This document shows, one piece after another, positions 23,529-34,911 of a DNA stretch of 64,000 bases; position 1 is the stretch's first letter, and every line of letters begins with the position of its first letter. Source of the stretch: Lasioglossum baleicum (lineage: Eukaryota; Arthropoda; Insecta; Hymenoptera; Halictidae); the NCBI RefSeq assembly GCF_051020765.1, contig NC_134946.1, positions 5,011,239 through 5,075,238 of the forward strand, written 5' to 3'. Below the pieces are notes generated by a model. It searched no databases. It was not told the DNA's origin and worked only from the letters and a program-made list of their open reading frames with translations. The position numbers were made by a program, and so were the translations under genes.

Positions 23529-24100
23529 TTCCCTTTGTCCCATAATAATAGTAGCAGTTGATGAATTTAATTTGTCCCATAATAATAGTAGCAAAAGAAA
23601 ATAAATCTAAAACGCAACATTTATTATGAAAAAACTAGATTACATTAAACAATAAATTGAGAATATTACTCCTAATTTTTATTTTCAGTGTTTAGATAGC
23701 TCTTCTGGATTTTTCAATAATTTCATTACTGCATTTTAAACTTGTAGGTAGGATCCCTTGGCTGCGAAGCTTTGCTTTCCTTATATGCGTGAGCTTAAAT
23801 TTATTGGAGCCATCGTTCTTCATTGCTTCCAGCATAACTTGTTTTTTTTTTCATCTTACTTTTACAATGGGTTGATATTCAACTGAAATAAAACAATTGA
23901 TTTCGATCAGCGGATGAAATAGTTATAATTCGTAATAATTAGGTTAACCTAAAAATTGAAAGGTGTGTCAAAACAAATGACAGATGTCGTGAAACATTGA
24001 TTTGGACATTGGTGTAAGTTACAACATGACTTACAGCTGCATTCGCCAATAATTCCCGTTTAAATATTCACTTGCTACTATTATTATGAGACAGAGGGAG
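23529..24100. mobile_element. TA-flanked DNA transposon with Stowaway-like ends, copy 1
   Basis: 572 bp between TA 23527-23528 and TA 24101-24102. Ends are CCCTTTGTCCCATAATAATA and TATTATTATGAGACAGAGGG. The left terminal block is duplicated (GTCCCATAATAATAGTAGCA at about 23538 and 23576). The interior is shared, inverted, with the 58592 element, including a small open frame starting MLEAMKNDGSNKFKLT on the minus strand. Confidence 0.75.
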
Positions 24101-24102
24101 TA

Positions 24103-25571
24103 TAATTTAAAACAGTAAAAGCATTAGAAGAATTTATAAATACTGTTATATTAGTATCAATCTATAAAAGATATTAACACTTCACCTACCGGAAGCCTAT
24201 TATGTAATAAGATTTTGAATAATTGTGCTGCACCAAAAGAAAGCACAGAGATTTTCTTTCACATTGCAATCTTAAATGAAACTATTAGATGACGTTATTG
24301 AGGGTGGCTTGTTAGTTCGCAATAAAAATTTCTGTTGCTATTGAAGGTTCCATTAAAAAGTGTTTAGTAATGTACCATAGATATTTCAAAATTATGCAAT
24401 AATCACTAGTAATGTGTTATAAGAATGAAAATAAATTTATATTTCACTTGAGTTCGTTGCAATTCAAGTACACAATTTTTATTTTGCTTGAATTTATTAT
24501 TTATTTATTTATGACCAACGTAGGCGAAAACTGTAACAGTAGAAAGATTGAAAGTATTTGGAAAAGTGGAGCATTATTATCAATTTATCAAAATTGATAA
24601 ATATTTTAAATGTATGAAATATTTTAAAATGTATACAGAGTGCACCCAGCGTCACCAGGTCAGGGGAATCGACTCGAATCGAGGGGGGAATACGGTTCCC
24701 CCTCTCTGTTAGTACCGGATCAGTCACGTGACATTGTGGCACATGCGCGAGAGAGGCGAGACGCGTCACGTGACGCGTAGAGTGGGGAGACAAGTTTTAA
24801 TTTGGCGCTTTTGCGTGTCTCTAGCTTGTTTTTGTGAAGCGATTTCCATGGAACAAGCCTAATGGGCAAATAATTTTCGGTACAATTAATATTAAAAGTT
24901 ACGAGGTTAACTAACGATTCCTTATCCTTTTTTTTAAATATTTAACAGACATCGTTCACAAATAATAAACAAAGACTTCTTTTTCTTTCTGCATTTCCGA
25001 GCACTCCCCGTCAAAGGGAGTCGATGCAATATTTTATGGATACTTTCGGCGAACAGCAAAACATGCTAGAATATTCGAACTCCCTCCAGCGATCGCCGGC
25101 AACTTTTTTAATTACCGCATTTGTTATTTCTCCGTCCTCTACGATCGCGTTCCGGCCGATATCGACGATGTTCGAGAACTGGCCGTTCGCTGGCCGTGTA
25201 TGAGAACGGATAAAAATCGTTCGGTGAAACTGAATTTCCATTATCCGCTAACGCGGCCCGCTGGCCGCTGGCCCTCGCCATTGAAATATGGTTCAAAGGA
25301 GCCGGCTACATGGACAGCGTGAACGCTGCCATGATAAAACCATCGAACGATATTTTGATGGCGGCTAATAACTGATCGTTTTAACGGATAGCGAGAACGT
25401 AGCTTTCGGGAAATAGACGAATAAATCTCCGCAGGAAATGAACGCGGCTGATACTCCGTTCGAGCAATCTTCTGGCCAATTGGGTCTTGGCGGTCCGAAC
25501 CACAGTTTTCACCTGTGCAAAATCGTCAGCCGGGTAATGAAACGGTTTTTCGAAGGTTGAAAATTGATCAG
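24103..25571. other. No gene recognised
   Basis: AT-rich to 24640, then 24640-25560 more balanced. Open frames on both strands lack any domain signature. Confidence 0.4.
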
Positions 25572-25573
25572 TA

Positions 25574-25770
25574 GACAGCGGATCTTTATGCAAAATAAAA
25601 ACTTTGTACCTGAATTGCAACAAATTGGAGTGGAGTGAAAGTTTATTATCTTTCGTAATATGTGTAATGAATTGAAAATAACGTAACAGTGTTTATAAAT
25701 TTTTCTAATGATTTTACTTTATCAAATTACATATACTCATTATTGTCATAAATGCGTAAAATCCGCTGTC
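25574..25770. mobile_element. 197-bp TA MITE, GACTGCGGAT family, copy A
   Basis: Ends GACAGCGGATCTTTATGCAA and, at the other side, GCGTAAAATCCGCTGTC; flanked by TA at 25572-25573 and 25771-25772. Same length as copy B at 60929. Confidence 0.75.
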
Positions 25771-25772
25771 TA

Positions 25773-26625
25773 ATAATTACCGTTTCTCTCGTTCTTGAAG
25801 GAACTTTATAATTATTAATTCTTGCGAATACTTATTAATAAAAGCAATACCCATTGAAACCCATAAAACAAGCGTATTGGTCGACGAGGGTTCACTCGAT
25901 AAAATAAATGTTCGGTTTAATCTTCATTAGAAGCTCGTTAAAATTCAGTAATTTTATACATCCATCGAGTCTTATTAATTTATTTTGACCGATACCAGAA
26001 TACGTATGAAATATACACAAGCCACCTTTACATTAGAACCTTTCACATTAATACTCGAATATAACGATTTTATATGTTACTACACATATTTTATAATATT
26101 AACGATAATATTCTGATACTTTAAAGTCCAGAATTTTGTTCAGAGATTTACTGCCATGAAGAATTTTGTATATTACTGGAAATCAGAAATACTGAAACGT
26201 GGATCGAAATTTATATAACCTATATCATAGTCATACTATTATGGACTCCATCTGAATTCGTGTTTCGCCATCGTAATGATTTGATTGAAGTTTCTATGCT
26301 AACTTTGGTGTGTTTACACATAAACTTTGGAGGTAACAAGTTTAGACCTGTGATATTATTGTCAGATCTGTACTGTGATTGAATGTATTTTGTTGGATTC
26401 GTGCTTCTATTGGATAATATTCTAGTTATAGCTACCTTTGTGCTTGAATATTTTGTATTTTTATTAACACGCTTTAATATTCTATACAATGTTAATATTT
26501 ATTCGAAAACCGGTCGAAAAATGGATTATTTGAACCATTAAAAACGTGGTTTGTTTAAACCATTAAAAACATGGTTTATACGGCAATTCGAAATTTTTTA
26601 TCGTGATTTTAGTATCAACTAAATA
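25773..26625. other. No gene recognised
   Basis: AT-rich DNA; 26520-26580 has a small duplication of ACCATTAAAAAC. Confidence 0.45.
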
Positions 26626-26628
26626 CAT

Positions 26629-27252
26629 ACAGTTGCTTGAATTAATATTCGGACGCTTTATAAAAAAGACGATAACTTTTCTAATATTGTACTATACGGT
26701 TTGAACTTTTTTGGGAAGCTAGAACAATTAGTTTACTGCAGGGTGCGAAAAGAAATTTTCTCAAAAATTGCAATTGATCGGAATTGTAGAAAAAATACTG
26801 AACGTTGCATTTCACAACTTTTTTATGTGGGCCTATATTGAAAATTTAAAAAAATACATTTTGTGGATCTGTGTGAATTAAACATATTCTGAAAATTTCG
26901 ACGTTCCAATGAGCTACAAACGTTTATAAATGGTTAAAATTGCAGATTTTATCTTTTCTCTTACATCTTTCAATGCCGGTCGTTTTATTCCCGCATCAGC
27001 CGATTTCGATGAAACAAAACAAAACGTACTTTTTAAATTTTCAATATAGGCCCACATAAAATACATGTAAAACGCAACTTTTCGTATTTTTTCTACAATT
27101 CCGATCAATTGCTATTTTTTAAACAAATTTTTATCACATCCTGTAGTAAACTAATTGCTCTAGTTTCCCAAAAAAAGTTCAAACCGTATAGTACAATATT
27201 AAAAAAGTTATCGTCTTTATTAGAGCGTCCGAATATTAATTCGAGTAACTGT
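26629..27252. mobile_element. 624-bp fold-back element (ACAGTTRCT ends)
   Basis: The ends ACAGTTGCTTGAATTAATAT and ATATTAATTCGAGTAACTGT are inverted, and the arms pair over most of the element (for example GTGGGCCTATATTGAAAATT near 26826 against AATTTTCAATATAGGCCCAC near 27037). Interior blocks are shared with 42522-43203. No transposase. Confidence 0.8.
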
Positions 27253-28214
27253 TGTTATACAATCTAAATATTTTCTTCGCAAATACGAAACATAGTTCCA
27301 TTTCAACAACAAAATTTACCCCCCGAGAGTTCCTCGAATTAACGATATAAAGAAAAATTGCCGTCGCTAGAAAGTTTGCAACATTTAATTTCCATAAAAA
27401 GAACTTTCCGTATCTCGAACAGCTACCGAGATAATCAACACAATACGCGCTCACGCCAGACACCCGGCGAGTACAGCGCGGTACACGTGTCCGAGAATTT
27501 TTCGCGAAGTAATTTTCGTCCGACGAGTTGGTTGGGTAGGTGACCGAGTATATGTATTTTCTAGGATCGTCTCGGCGCGGAGCAACAAAAGTTGACTGGT
27601 CCGCATCAACGGAATGGTATCGCGACGGAGGGCGGCCAATTTGTCGGGCAAGCGATTCATAGGGACGATCAAGCGCGACACCTTCGATCATCGGCGAAGT
27701 TATGAAAACAGCTGCGAAGCGTTACGTGGAAATGGAACACGGAGAATTGCCGGCGTATTTTCGCTCTCATAAGACTCGGGAACGGCGGAAGTCTGTGTTC
27801 CCGTGTAGCCCGGGAGAATTTGTCGGGCGGGATGGAAACTCGGAATTTTTCGTCATACGGCATGCCGGCCACGTACCGCATGACACAAATTGAAATTCTT
27901 GTTTCGTTTATTGATAGTTGTCGCATCGGCCAATCGCGGACGTATCGACTTCGTTACGTCGACATCGCACACAGCGGGCTATTTGGCCCGAAAAGTCGTT
28001 GAGAACTGATTTAGCGTCATTTATGAGCTCAATGTCATAATATAGTGAGTCGTTGAATTCGTCTAAACGTTAGCTATAATGGTAATTATTTTCACGGTGC
28101 TCAGGTTCGATCAATTTCTACACTAAATGAATATAGCTAAGAGAGGCATGAAACGTTATGATTCGGGTTTGAACCAGATTATTATAACACAGGATTAATA
28201 TAAATAATGGTGTA
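27253..28214. other. No gene recognised; CpG-rich 27430-28000
   Basis: Several overlapping open frames on both strands (the longest is minus 27236-27691) with no recognisable domains or splice structure. Confidence 0.4.
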
Positions 28215-28218
28215 TTAA

Positions 28219-28470
28219 CATGTTCGCTACCACCGTCACAAATATGTGACATCCATAATCTGACAGTTCACTTAAAAGCAGTAAAATGAATTTTATGCAC
28301 TCTCTCTTCGTTGATTAAAGTCATAGTAGAATGCATAATTTTCAGAGTATCTGTGACTTTCTTCTGCTAAACTGTTTTAATAATTTAAAATTGGGTACAT
28401 TGTGTGCATTTAATGAGAAACTTTCGAACAAGGAAGGTGAGCAACGAAACAAATGCTGGTAGCGAACATG
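28219..28470. mobile_element. piggyBac-like MITE with CATGTTCGCTACCA ends
   Basis: Perfect TTAA at 28215-28218 and 28471-28474, with inverted ends CATGTTCGCTACCA and TGGTAGCGAACATG. 252 bp, no ORF. Confidence 0.75.
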
Positions 28471-28474
28471 TTAA

Positions 28475-29890
28475 GATCCGAAAATTTATTGTTCTTTTTC
28501 CCACAAAAGAGAAATTTGTATTGACAAATAAACATAATCTTGACGATACATATCAACAACAGTAGAAAGCTTCTAGCAACGTCATTTATAATTTTCGAAA
28601 ATTCATGTCGACACGAACGTGTCGATTCACCTATAACCAGTTCCTCCTTCCGCTGTATTCTATTTTTTAATAAACATTCGCAGCTTCTGTCAATTTTTAT
28701 TTACTCAATGTATATTTCTCTCGAAACGATTTGTTCCGCGTGTCGGAATGAAATATGTTCTATTATTTATTTTTCCGTGAGAGTGAATGAACGATACACG
28801 ACGCTTCAATTTTCCCATTGTGAAGTACAACACTTTCGAGCTCTCCGAAATTGCAACAACATTGATGAAAAATTTAAAGTAATACGAATATATTTGGTAT
28901 TTTGTATTGTATGTAGACAGATATCGAGGTTATTTTAAACAATTCCATATGACATTAAAAAATAAATCATTTTGTAATAAATGCGAGTCTCATCCGAATG
29001 GAAAATGACGTTGTTCAAAATACTCGTTAATGTCCGAAATGTTCGATAAAATGTTGAATAAAATATACGTGGATAATGTGAACAGTAGAAATTAAATACT
29101 GAGAAAATTATAAAATGATATATATATAAAAAGCCTTGCATTAATGAGCTTGAAAATCCAAAACCAAAGAGGATTTAAGAGTTTAAGTACTATAAAATTT
29201 TAAAAACGGTTCTCTTATCTCTAGATAATCTTTCGTTTTTGGCATTTAAAAAGTCGAGATAACAGCATTAAAAAAGCTTTAATGATGTTCCGAAAGATCT
29301 TATAATTCAAGAAGTTTCATATTCCTTAGCTTAACGCGTTATTTTATTTTATTCCACCTTTAGAAACATGTATAATTAAAGAGAAATACCACGGAAAATA
29401 TTTATTATTATGAACGCAAACTGGGATAAATTCTGTTTCAACGTTATGGTCAATTCAACGTGGCAGACAACTTCAGCGGGTTATGTTTCTTCATTACGAA
29501 CCCGATTAAAAATGTATTCTTAAATTTATTACGTGGGTCCACCGCTTTTTGCGAGGCAGGTTCGGCGCAACGAGGAGAGGTCTTACAACGTGCGGAAACG
29601 TTGACGAAGATGGGATGAAGCGTTCCAACACTCAAGGATTATCTTAATACTCTCCCTGCTCATCTCTGTCTGGCTTAAGTCTACTCTGGTGGCTCTTTCT
29701 CTTGTTCTCTAGAGGGTAGACACTTTCATTGGGTTCGTATCCTCTGACAGACGATTACCCTTGCTCGAGGGGACAAGTAACGCCAGGCTCGATAGATTTA
29801 ACATTGTTTTGTTACGGATAAGGATTTCGAAAGAAGTAAATTTTCTGGCTCAATTGCGAGACATCGTCGGAAGTGTCAAGACTGTCCAGA
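28475..29890. other. No gene recognised
   Basis: AT-rich DNA, with 29520-29780 more balanced. No clear feature. Confidence 0.45.
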
Positions 29891-29892
29891 AG

Positions 29893-30487
29893 ATGTTCGA
29901 CTAGGGAGAACATATAAGGGGTGGGTTCTCCATGGCAATATAAGACGAAAATAAAGAACGGAAAAATTCCGATTTCGGCTTCGTTTTTCAGTTATTAACG
30001 ATTTAAAATATCCCCGAAATGCGGCAATCCGACCAGCAGAGGTGCACGTACTCGTGCACCACTGTCGGTCGGGTTGCAGCATTTCAGGCGGATCTTTAAC
30101 ACTAACAAGGAGAACCCCCGCCCTGTCCCGCACGGATTTAGTTGAGATTTTACAGAGTTATAGATCTTGTTCCCCTGATTACGAAAATACCCCATTATAG
30201 GGGCAGACACTCAATAGTTTTCGAGATATTTGCAATTAAAATTTCGTAACCGTAAAATATCAGTTTAGTTCAGATTTTTATCAAGCAGTTTTCAACAGCA
30301 GCGAACTGAACTGCTACGCCGCAGGCCTGGGCTCGAATCCCTTCGTGGTAAATTATTTTTTATCGGTTTTTTTCGTGGAAAATGCATTTTCAATGTTAAA
30401 TAAATTGTTAGCGATTTTTTAATTGTTCATTTTCATCTTTCCATGGAGAACCACCCCTCAAATTTTCTCCCTAGTCTAACACCCTGT
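29893..30487. mobile_element. Composite inverted-repeat element with internal hairpin and tRNA-like segment
   Basis: The left arm GACTAGGGAGAAC then GGGTTCTCCATGG pairs with the right arm CCATGGAGAACCACCCC then CTCCCTAGTC, the right end closing with ACACCCTGTA. Inside, 30012-30090 is a hairpin centred on GTGCACGTACTCGTGCAC, and 30295-30352 is tRNA-like. Confidence 0.6.
30295..30352 (+). repeat. tRNA-like fragment, possible SINE remnant
   Basis: CTGCTACGCCGCAGGCCTGG then GCTCGAATCCC resembles an anticodon region followed by a B-box (GGTTCGAATCC type). The acceptor stem does not close, so it is not a functional tRNA. Confidence 0.35.
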
Positions 30488-31046
30488 ATAGCAAAGTGTG
30501 AACCTTTCTGGAAATTTTCTTTTATTTATCCGCGACATCAGCTTGTAAAATCTCGGTTCGCGCGCAGCAATGGCGTATCACTGCGCGTCGGACGATTTCA
30601 GGTCGGCAATATTAAAGGAATATTAATGTCTGTTAATTAATCCAGCTTTTTCCTGAACCGAGCCGAATCGACGGTGCTTTTTAACGGTCGGCGAAATCCT
30701 CTCGGAGGGTGGCTAGTCTCTAAAGGCGGGGATGAAGATAATAAAGAGGTCGCCGCCGCCGCGCCGCGCTGCGCCGTGAGAAATTAGCCTTCTTCCCGGC
30801 GATTTCTCCGCCCGTGTTCGCCTAAACGTGGCGTTGACCTCCGGAGGAGAGAGTGCGTCGCTGGCGTGGAGACTTGGTAAACCGTTTCGTTAGTTAGCCG
30901 AACGGTAATCGTGTGGAAAAGCAAAAGATCCAGGTGAAAAATCATCCGCAGGAAATGTCGCAGCAGAGATTTGTCTGCGCTCGAATCTCCGCGTGACCTT
31001 CCGGTTTTGCATGGTCGCGCGTTTTCGCGGAAGAACTTGCTGGCTG
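30488..31046. other. No gene; CpG-rich
   Basis: 30640-31040 is CpG-rich with a CGCCGCCGCCGCGCCGCGC run near 30750. No recognised product. Confidence 0.4.
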
Positions 31047-31051
31047 CGCCG

Positions 31052-31582
31052 CACAGTGGGACCTTTCATCCAAATCGGAGACAAAATCAAAGAACTTTCG
31101 ATAGAAATGAGGTAGAGCGATGAAATTTTTTTTAAATTAAAGCTGAAACTTCGCAGTATATCGGAAAAATAGGGAGATTATGGTAAGAACGTTTTTCAAC
31201 GTTGAGTAAATTCGTTAAACTTGCACAATTTCAAGAAAATTGTGTTTTTTCCAATACCACGCGCGGAAAATTTTTTTTTTGAACATGCTGTACTTCAATT
31301 CTCGTAGATTATTTCACGCTGATTTCAAATCTGGTCTCAAAATTTGTCTACGACCTCAGAATATTGCAAAATCGATTTCTTGAAATTCTACGTGTTTAAC
31401 GAATTTTCTCAAGGTTAAAAAACGTTCTTACCATAATCTCCCTATTTTACCACGCTTATATTAATTTCCCATATTCTGCGAAGTTTCAGCTTTAATTTTA
31501 AAAAAATTTCATCGCTCTACTTCATTTCTATCGAAAGTTCTTTGATTTTGTCTCCGATTTGGACGAAAGGGGTCCCACTGTG
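31052..31582. mobile_element. Transib-like non-autonomous element, complete, with CGCCG target duplication
   Basis: Both ends start CACAGTGGGACC. The element is flanked by identical CGCCG at 31047-31051 and 31583-31587, matching the known CGSCG target preference of Transib. Long terminal repeats cover CAAATCGGAGACAAAATCAA and inward. The interior holds AT-rich arms and no transposase. ACAAAATCA lies 22 bp (left) or 24 bp (right) inside the terminal heptamer. Confidence 0.85.
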
Positions 31583-31587
31583 CGCCG

Positions 31588-32919
31588 TACATCGAATGGA
31601 GGAGTTTAGGAGAGAACATTTAATCTTTCATAAGGTATTGGGTTGTGTAATTAATTCCCGCGTTTTTTGTATTCAATTTTTTTTCTCGCGATTTTGTGAT
31701 TTGTTAGGTATTTGTATTAGGGTTTTCTTGCTCTCTGCAAACCTATCTGCTTCAATTTTTTGAATTAATTAATTTTAATCATTTTTCAGGCTTTTTCAAA
31801 TTGGAAGTTCCAGGAGGCAGAAAAATTCATTTTCGACATCTCACTCAAGTTGTGTGGCACCCAAGCTCCAAGCTTTTGAGTAAAGCCCATGGAGTGAAGA
31901 TGGTTGGCGATGGTCAATCACTTTTTTATTTATTGCACAACCCAATATTTTGTAACCAATATTCAACCATTTCGATCCAGAGTTGCAATTGTTAGCTATT
32001 TATATCCAGTCCAAGAAGAAAATGAGCATGCAAATGTCGAAAGCGATTCTAATTGGTAGTGACTGATAAAAAAATGTCCTTTTAACTAATTAACGAAATC
32101 GATCGCACTAATTAGCACAAAAAACGGAGAGAATCAAATTATTGATACGGATCATGACCACCTGTGACGGTAACCGTGGTCATTATGCAGTGCAAGTAAC
32201 AGGGTGAAAAGCAGCATCGTAAAAAGTCGGTGCACGGACGTAGCCGCTCGATCAATCGGGAAAAACATGGCTGGCATTTGTCGTTAACGACGCAACGGTG
32301 CCCGGTCTGCATTCGTAATTCGACGTGTGAAAAATTACAAAACTCAAAACGTTTAATGTTGTAACAAAAATATTGTCCACCATTGCCCGCTAACGTACTC
32401 TTTCGTGGTGGATTGTGTTGCTGGTCGACGACCCCGCGGTTTCCTAAACTCTATCGGAAGTAGAATTAATTTCTCGGAGTAAATGATCCCAGTCGACAGA
32501 CGAGAATATTCTATTTATACCTCTATGAGCGACGCTAAGCGGGAGACAATACCGGCACACTATGATGGCGTTTAACCCGGGCTTAACGGGGTTTAATCCT
32601 GGCTCCCTTTAGCCCTGGGTCCTGAAAATGGTTGGCACAGGTAGCTAAGTCGATCCACTGTTCCAATTCATTCGCACGTGGTCGTTAAACCACCCCCACC
32701 TCTCGCCCCGATACCCCTCCGAGGGGGGTATCAATGCAACGGGGGCGGAAGCCTTTCGACGTAAAATCCACCTCCGTCTCCGCGAGATAGGATTAATGTA
32801 CCTATTACTGCGGGTGTACGTTTCACTGCGATATTTTTCCCAATGAGATTAAGATTCGTAAAAATAAATATTTTGCCATGAATAATATTCAAGAGACTCG
32901 ACAGAATGTATTTAATTAT
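31588..32919. other. No gene recognised
   Basis: 32560-32630 holds degenerate TTTAACCCGGGCTTAA-type repeats. 32690-32740 is rich in CCCC/GGGG runs. No coding signal. Confidence 0.4.
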
Positions 32920-32921
32920 TA

Positions 32922-33122
32922 GACTGCGCGGGTGTTTATGCAATTTTTTATTATTTTGTAGACGAATTTGAAGAAAGTGGAATAAAGTGCTATCTTATTA
33001 CCAGTTTCAGCAGCCTTTGCAGATCTCCATAAACTAAAAATTGTACTGGATTCTGTCGAATCTCACATTCCAGCCTTTCCTGAAAATTCTCAGATGCCAT
33101 AAATGCATCAAGATCCGCAGTC
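32922..33122. mobile_element. 201-bp TA MITE, GACTGCGGAT family, copy C
   Basis: Ends GACTGCGCGGGTGTTTATGC and GCATCAAGATCCGCAGTC, flanked by TA (32920-32921 and 33123-33124). Confidence 0.75.
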
Positions 33123-33124
33123 TA

Positions 33125-34148
33125 TTAATTATTAATGTGATATTATACTACAGTGTTAAAATGAATAAAAGATTTATTCATTTGAATGTAATAAATAGAC
33201 TTTGCAGAATAGATTTTGCACGAAGATCCGCAGTATAGTAAAAAATGAAAAATGTATTCGTTACTGTACACAGAATCAGTTTAAATTAATACCTAGATAC
33301 GTAGTTTGTTTCCGTACGCTCTCATATTTCGAATTCCAATCCGCAGTAATGGGTACGCAGTAATTGGTTCTTTTTCGTCCGTAGTAATACGTGCAAAATA
33401 TTATCGATTTTATTTTTTGATATTTCCATCGTGTGTTGCATTTGGTTTAAGGGAGCTACCAATCATTATTTCATGACAAATTAGGAATAATATTAAAATA
33501 ATGTACGATACCGCAGTAATCGGTACAGTTATAATAAATGTTGAAATTTATTCCCAAAATTAAAAAACACGCACACATGGTTAAATTGATTCCGGGCCGG
33601 ACCAATAGCTCGTTGCACTGTCCGATTGTGTTCAACTGCAAAGGGTCAAATCAAGCAAACATAACACGTGTTCCATGCACATTGTGTTACGAGCGGGCAA
33701 TCAGAGGAATATAATAACGTGCGTACAATTATCAATGGGGGACACTATCAATAACGGAACAATTATCTGTGCGATGATTCGTTACAGAGAACCATATTCC
33801 GCTCCATAGAAACTGCACCGAACAAATCCTACCAGAACTTGTATTTCACGTTTTCACTATTCAATCCAGCTTCAACATTGCGAGCCGCGCGCACCGTAAC
33901 GGAATTTTCATTTTCACGATCCGTTTGAAGCATAGCCGAGGTCCACCCTTGTGACCGATGAAGTTCGCATTTTCTGTGTTCGGTATCGCGGCGCTTTTTG
34001 CGGCAATCTTGAATTTCGATTCAGAGATTTCCGCGGTCGCGTCGGCTTGGCAGCGTTTCAAATTATGTTCAGTTCTATTGACGGACCGCTGTGCTTTGAG
34101 CGCTTCGAAATACCGTGTCATATATTTACTGAAATGGTCTTCAGCTAA
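33125..34148. other. No gene; MITE end and CGCAGTAAT motifs
   Basis: 33195-33235 contains another GATCCGCAGT MITE end. 33340-33520 repeats GCAGTAATNGGTAC-like motifs. 33860-34130 is open on both strands without recognisable content. Confidence 0.4.
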
Positions 34149-34149
34149 T

Positions 34150-34815
34150 ATACAGGGTGTCACAGATTTGCTCCTCATATAGGTAATATATTTGTTGTTT
34201 TTAAAGATACGTCAAATCTCTTCAAGAAAAATTTTAATGGTCCAATGAAGACCTCGCACGATGTCAAAAATATATAATATGTCTGTATGTTTTTGTAATT
34301 TTAGAGACCTTAAAAGGTGACCTTAAATTTTTTAGAGATACATCAAATCTCTTCGAAACAATATTGAATGAAGACCTCGCACGTAGTGAAAAATATTTGT
34401 CTTTATGTTATTGTATTTTTAGGGTTCTCAAGGTCACCTCCAAATTTTTAACGATACGTCAAATCTCGTCAGGTCAAAGTTGAATCGTCCAATAAAGACC
34501 TCTCACACGAAGTCAAACATATTTGTTATTATGTTATTGTATTTTTAGAGATCTCACGGTCACCTCCAAATTTTTAACGATACGTCTAATCTTTTCAGGT
34601 CAAAGTTGAATGGTCCAATAAAGATCTCTCACACGATGTCAAAAATATTTGTTATTATGTTATTCTTTTCTTAGAGATCTCAAGGTTAACATCACTTTTG
34701 TAAACATACGTCAAATGTCTTAACAAAGTAGAATGGTCCAAAGTGACTCACACGATGCCATAGAGAGAGCCCCCTAGTTTGTTTATATATTTTTAAGAGA
34801 TATCAAGGTCACATT
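34150..34815 (+). repeat. Five-copy tandem repeat, ~116-131-bp unit, with AAGGTCA-type motifs
   Basis: TACGTCAAATCTC-like blocks recur at 34208, 34339, 34455, 34581 and 34707. Units carry CTCACACGATGTCAAAAATA and a TCAAGGTCACC-like motif (34314, 34428, 34554, 34680, 34803). The left edge starts TACAGGGTGTCAC, a transposon-like end. Confidence 0.8.
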
Positions 34816-34890
34816 CATTTTTTTAAACGGAACGACCCCTGTTTGAACACCTACGACGATAGTCCTTTCCGTTAAGAATTCAGTGATTAT

Positions 34891-34909
34891 TCAAGGTCAT
34901 TCAAGGCCA
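34891..34909 (+). promoter_or_regulatory. Paired FTZ-F1/ERR-type monomer sites
   Basis: TCAAGGTCA at 34891-34899 and TCAAGGCCA at 34901-34909 match the extended half-site bound by FTZ-F1/SF-1 and ERR receptors. Occupancy is not known. Confidence 0.3.
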
Positions 34910-34911
34910 TC

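Noticed and set aside
27236..27691. 151-residue minus-strand frame
   Set aside because: Starts inside the tail of a fold-back transposon (26629-27252) and shows no recognisable family.
30295..30352. Functional tRNA gene
   Set aside because: No closing acceptor stem or full cloverleaf; at best a SINE or tRNA relic.
34150..34162. TACAGGGTGTCAC as the left end of a complete CAGGGTG element
   Set aside because: The following sequence is the ~120-bp tandem repeat and no matching right end was found.
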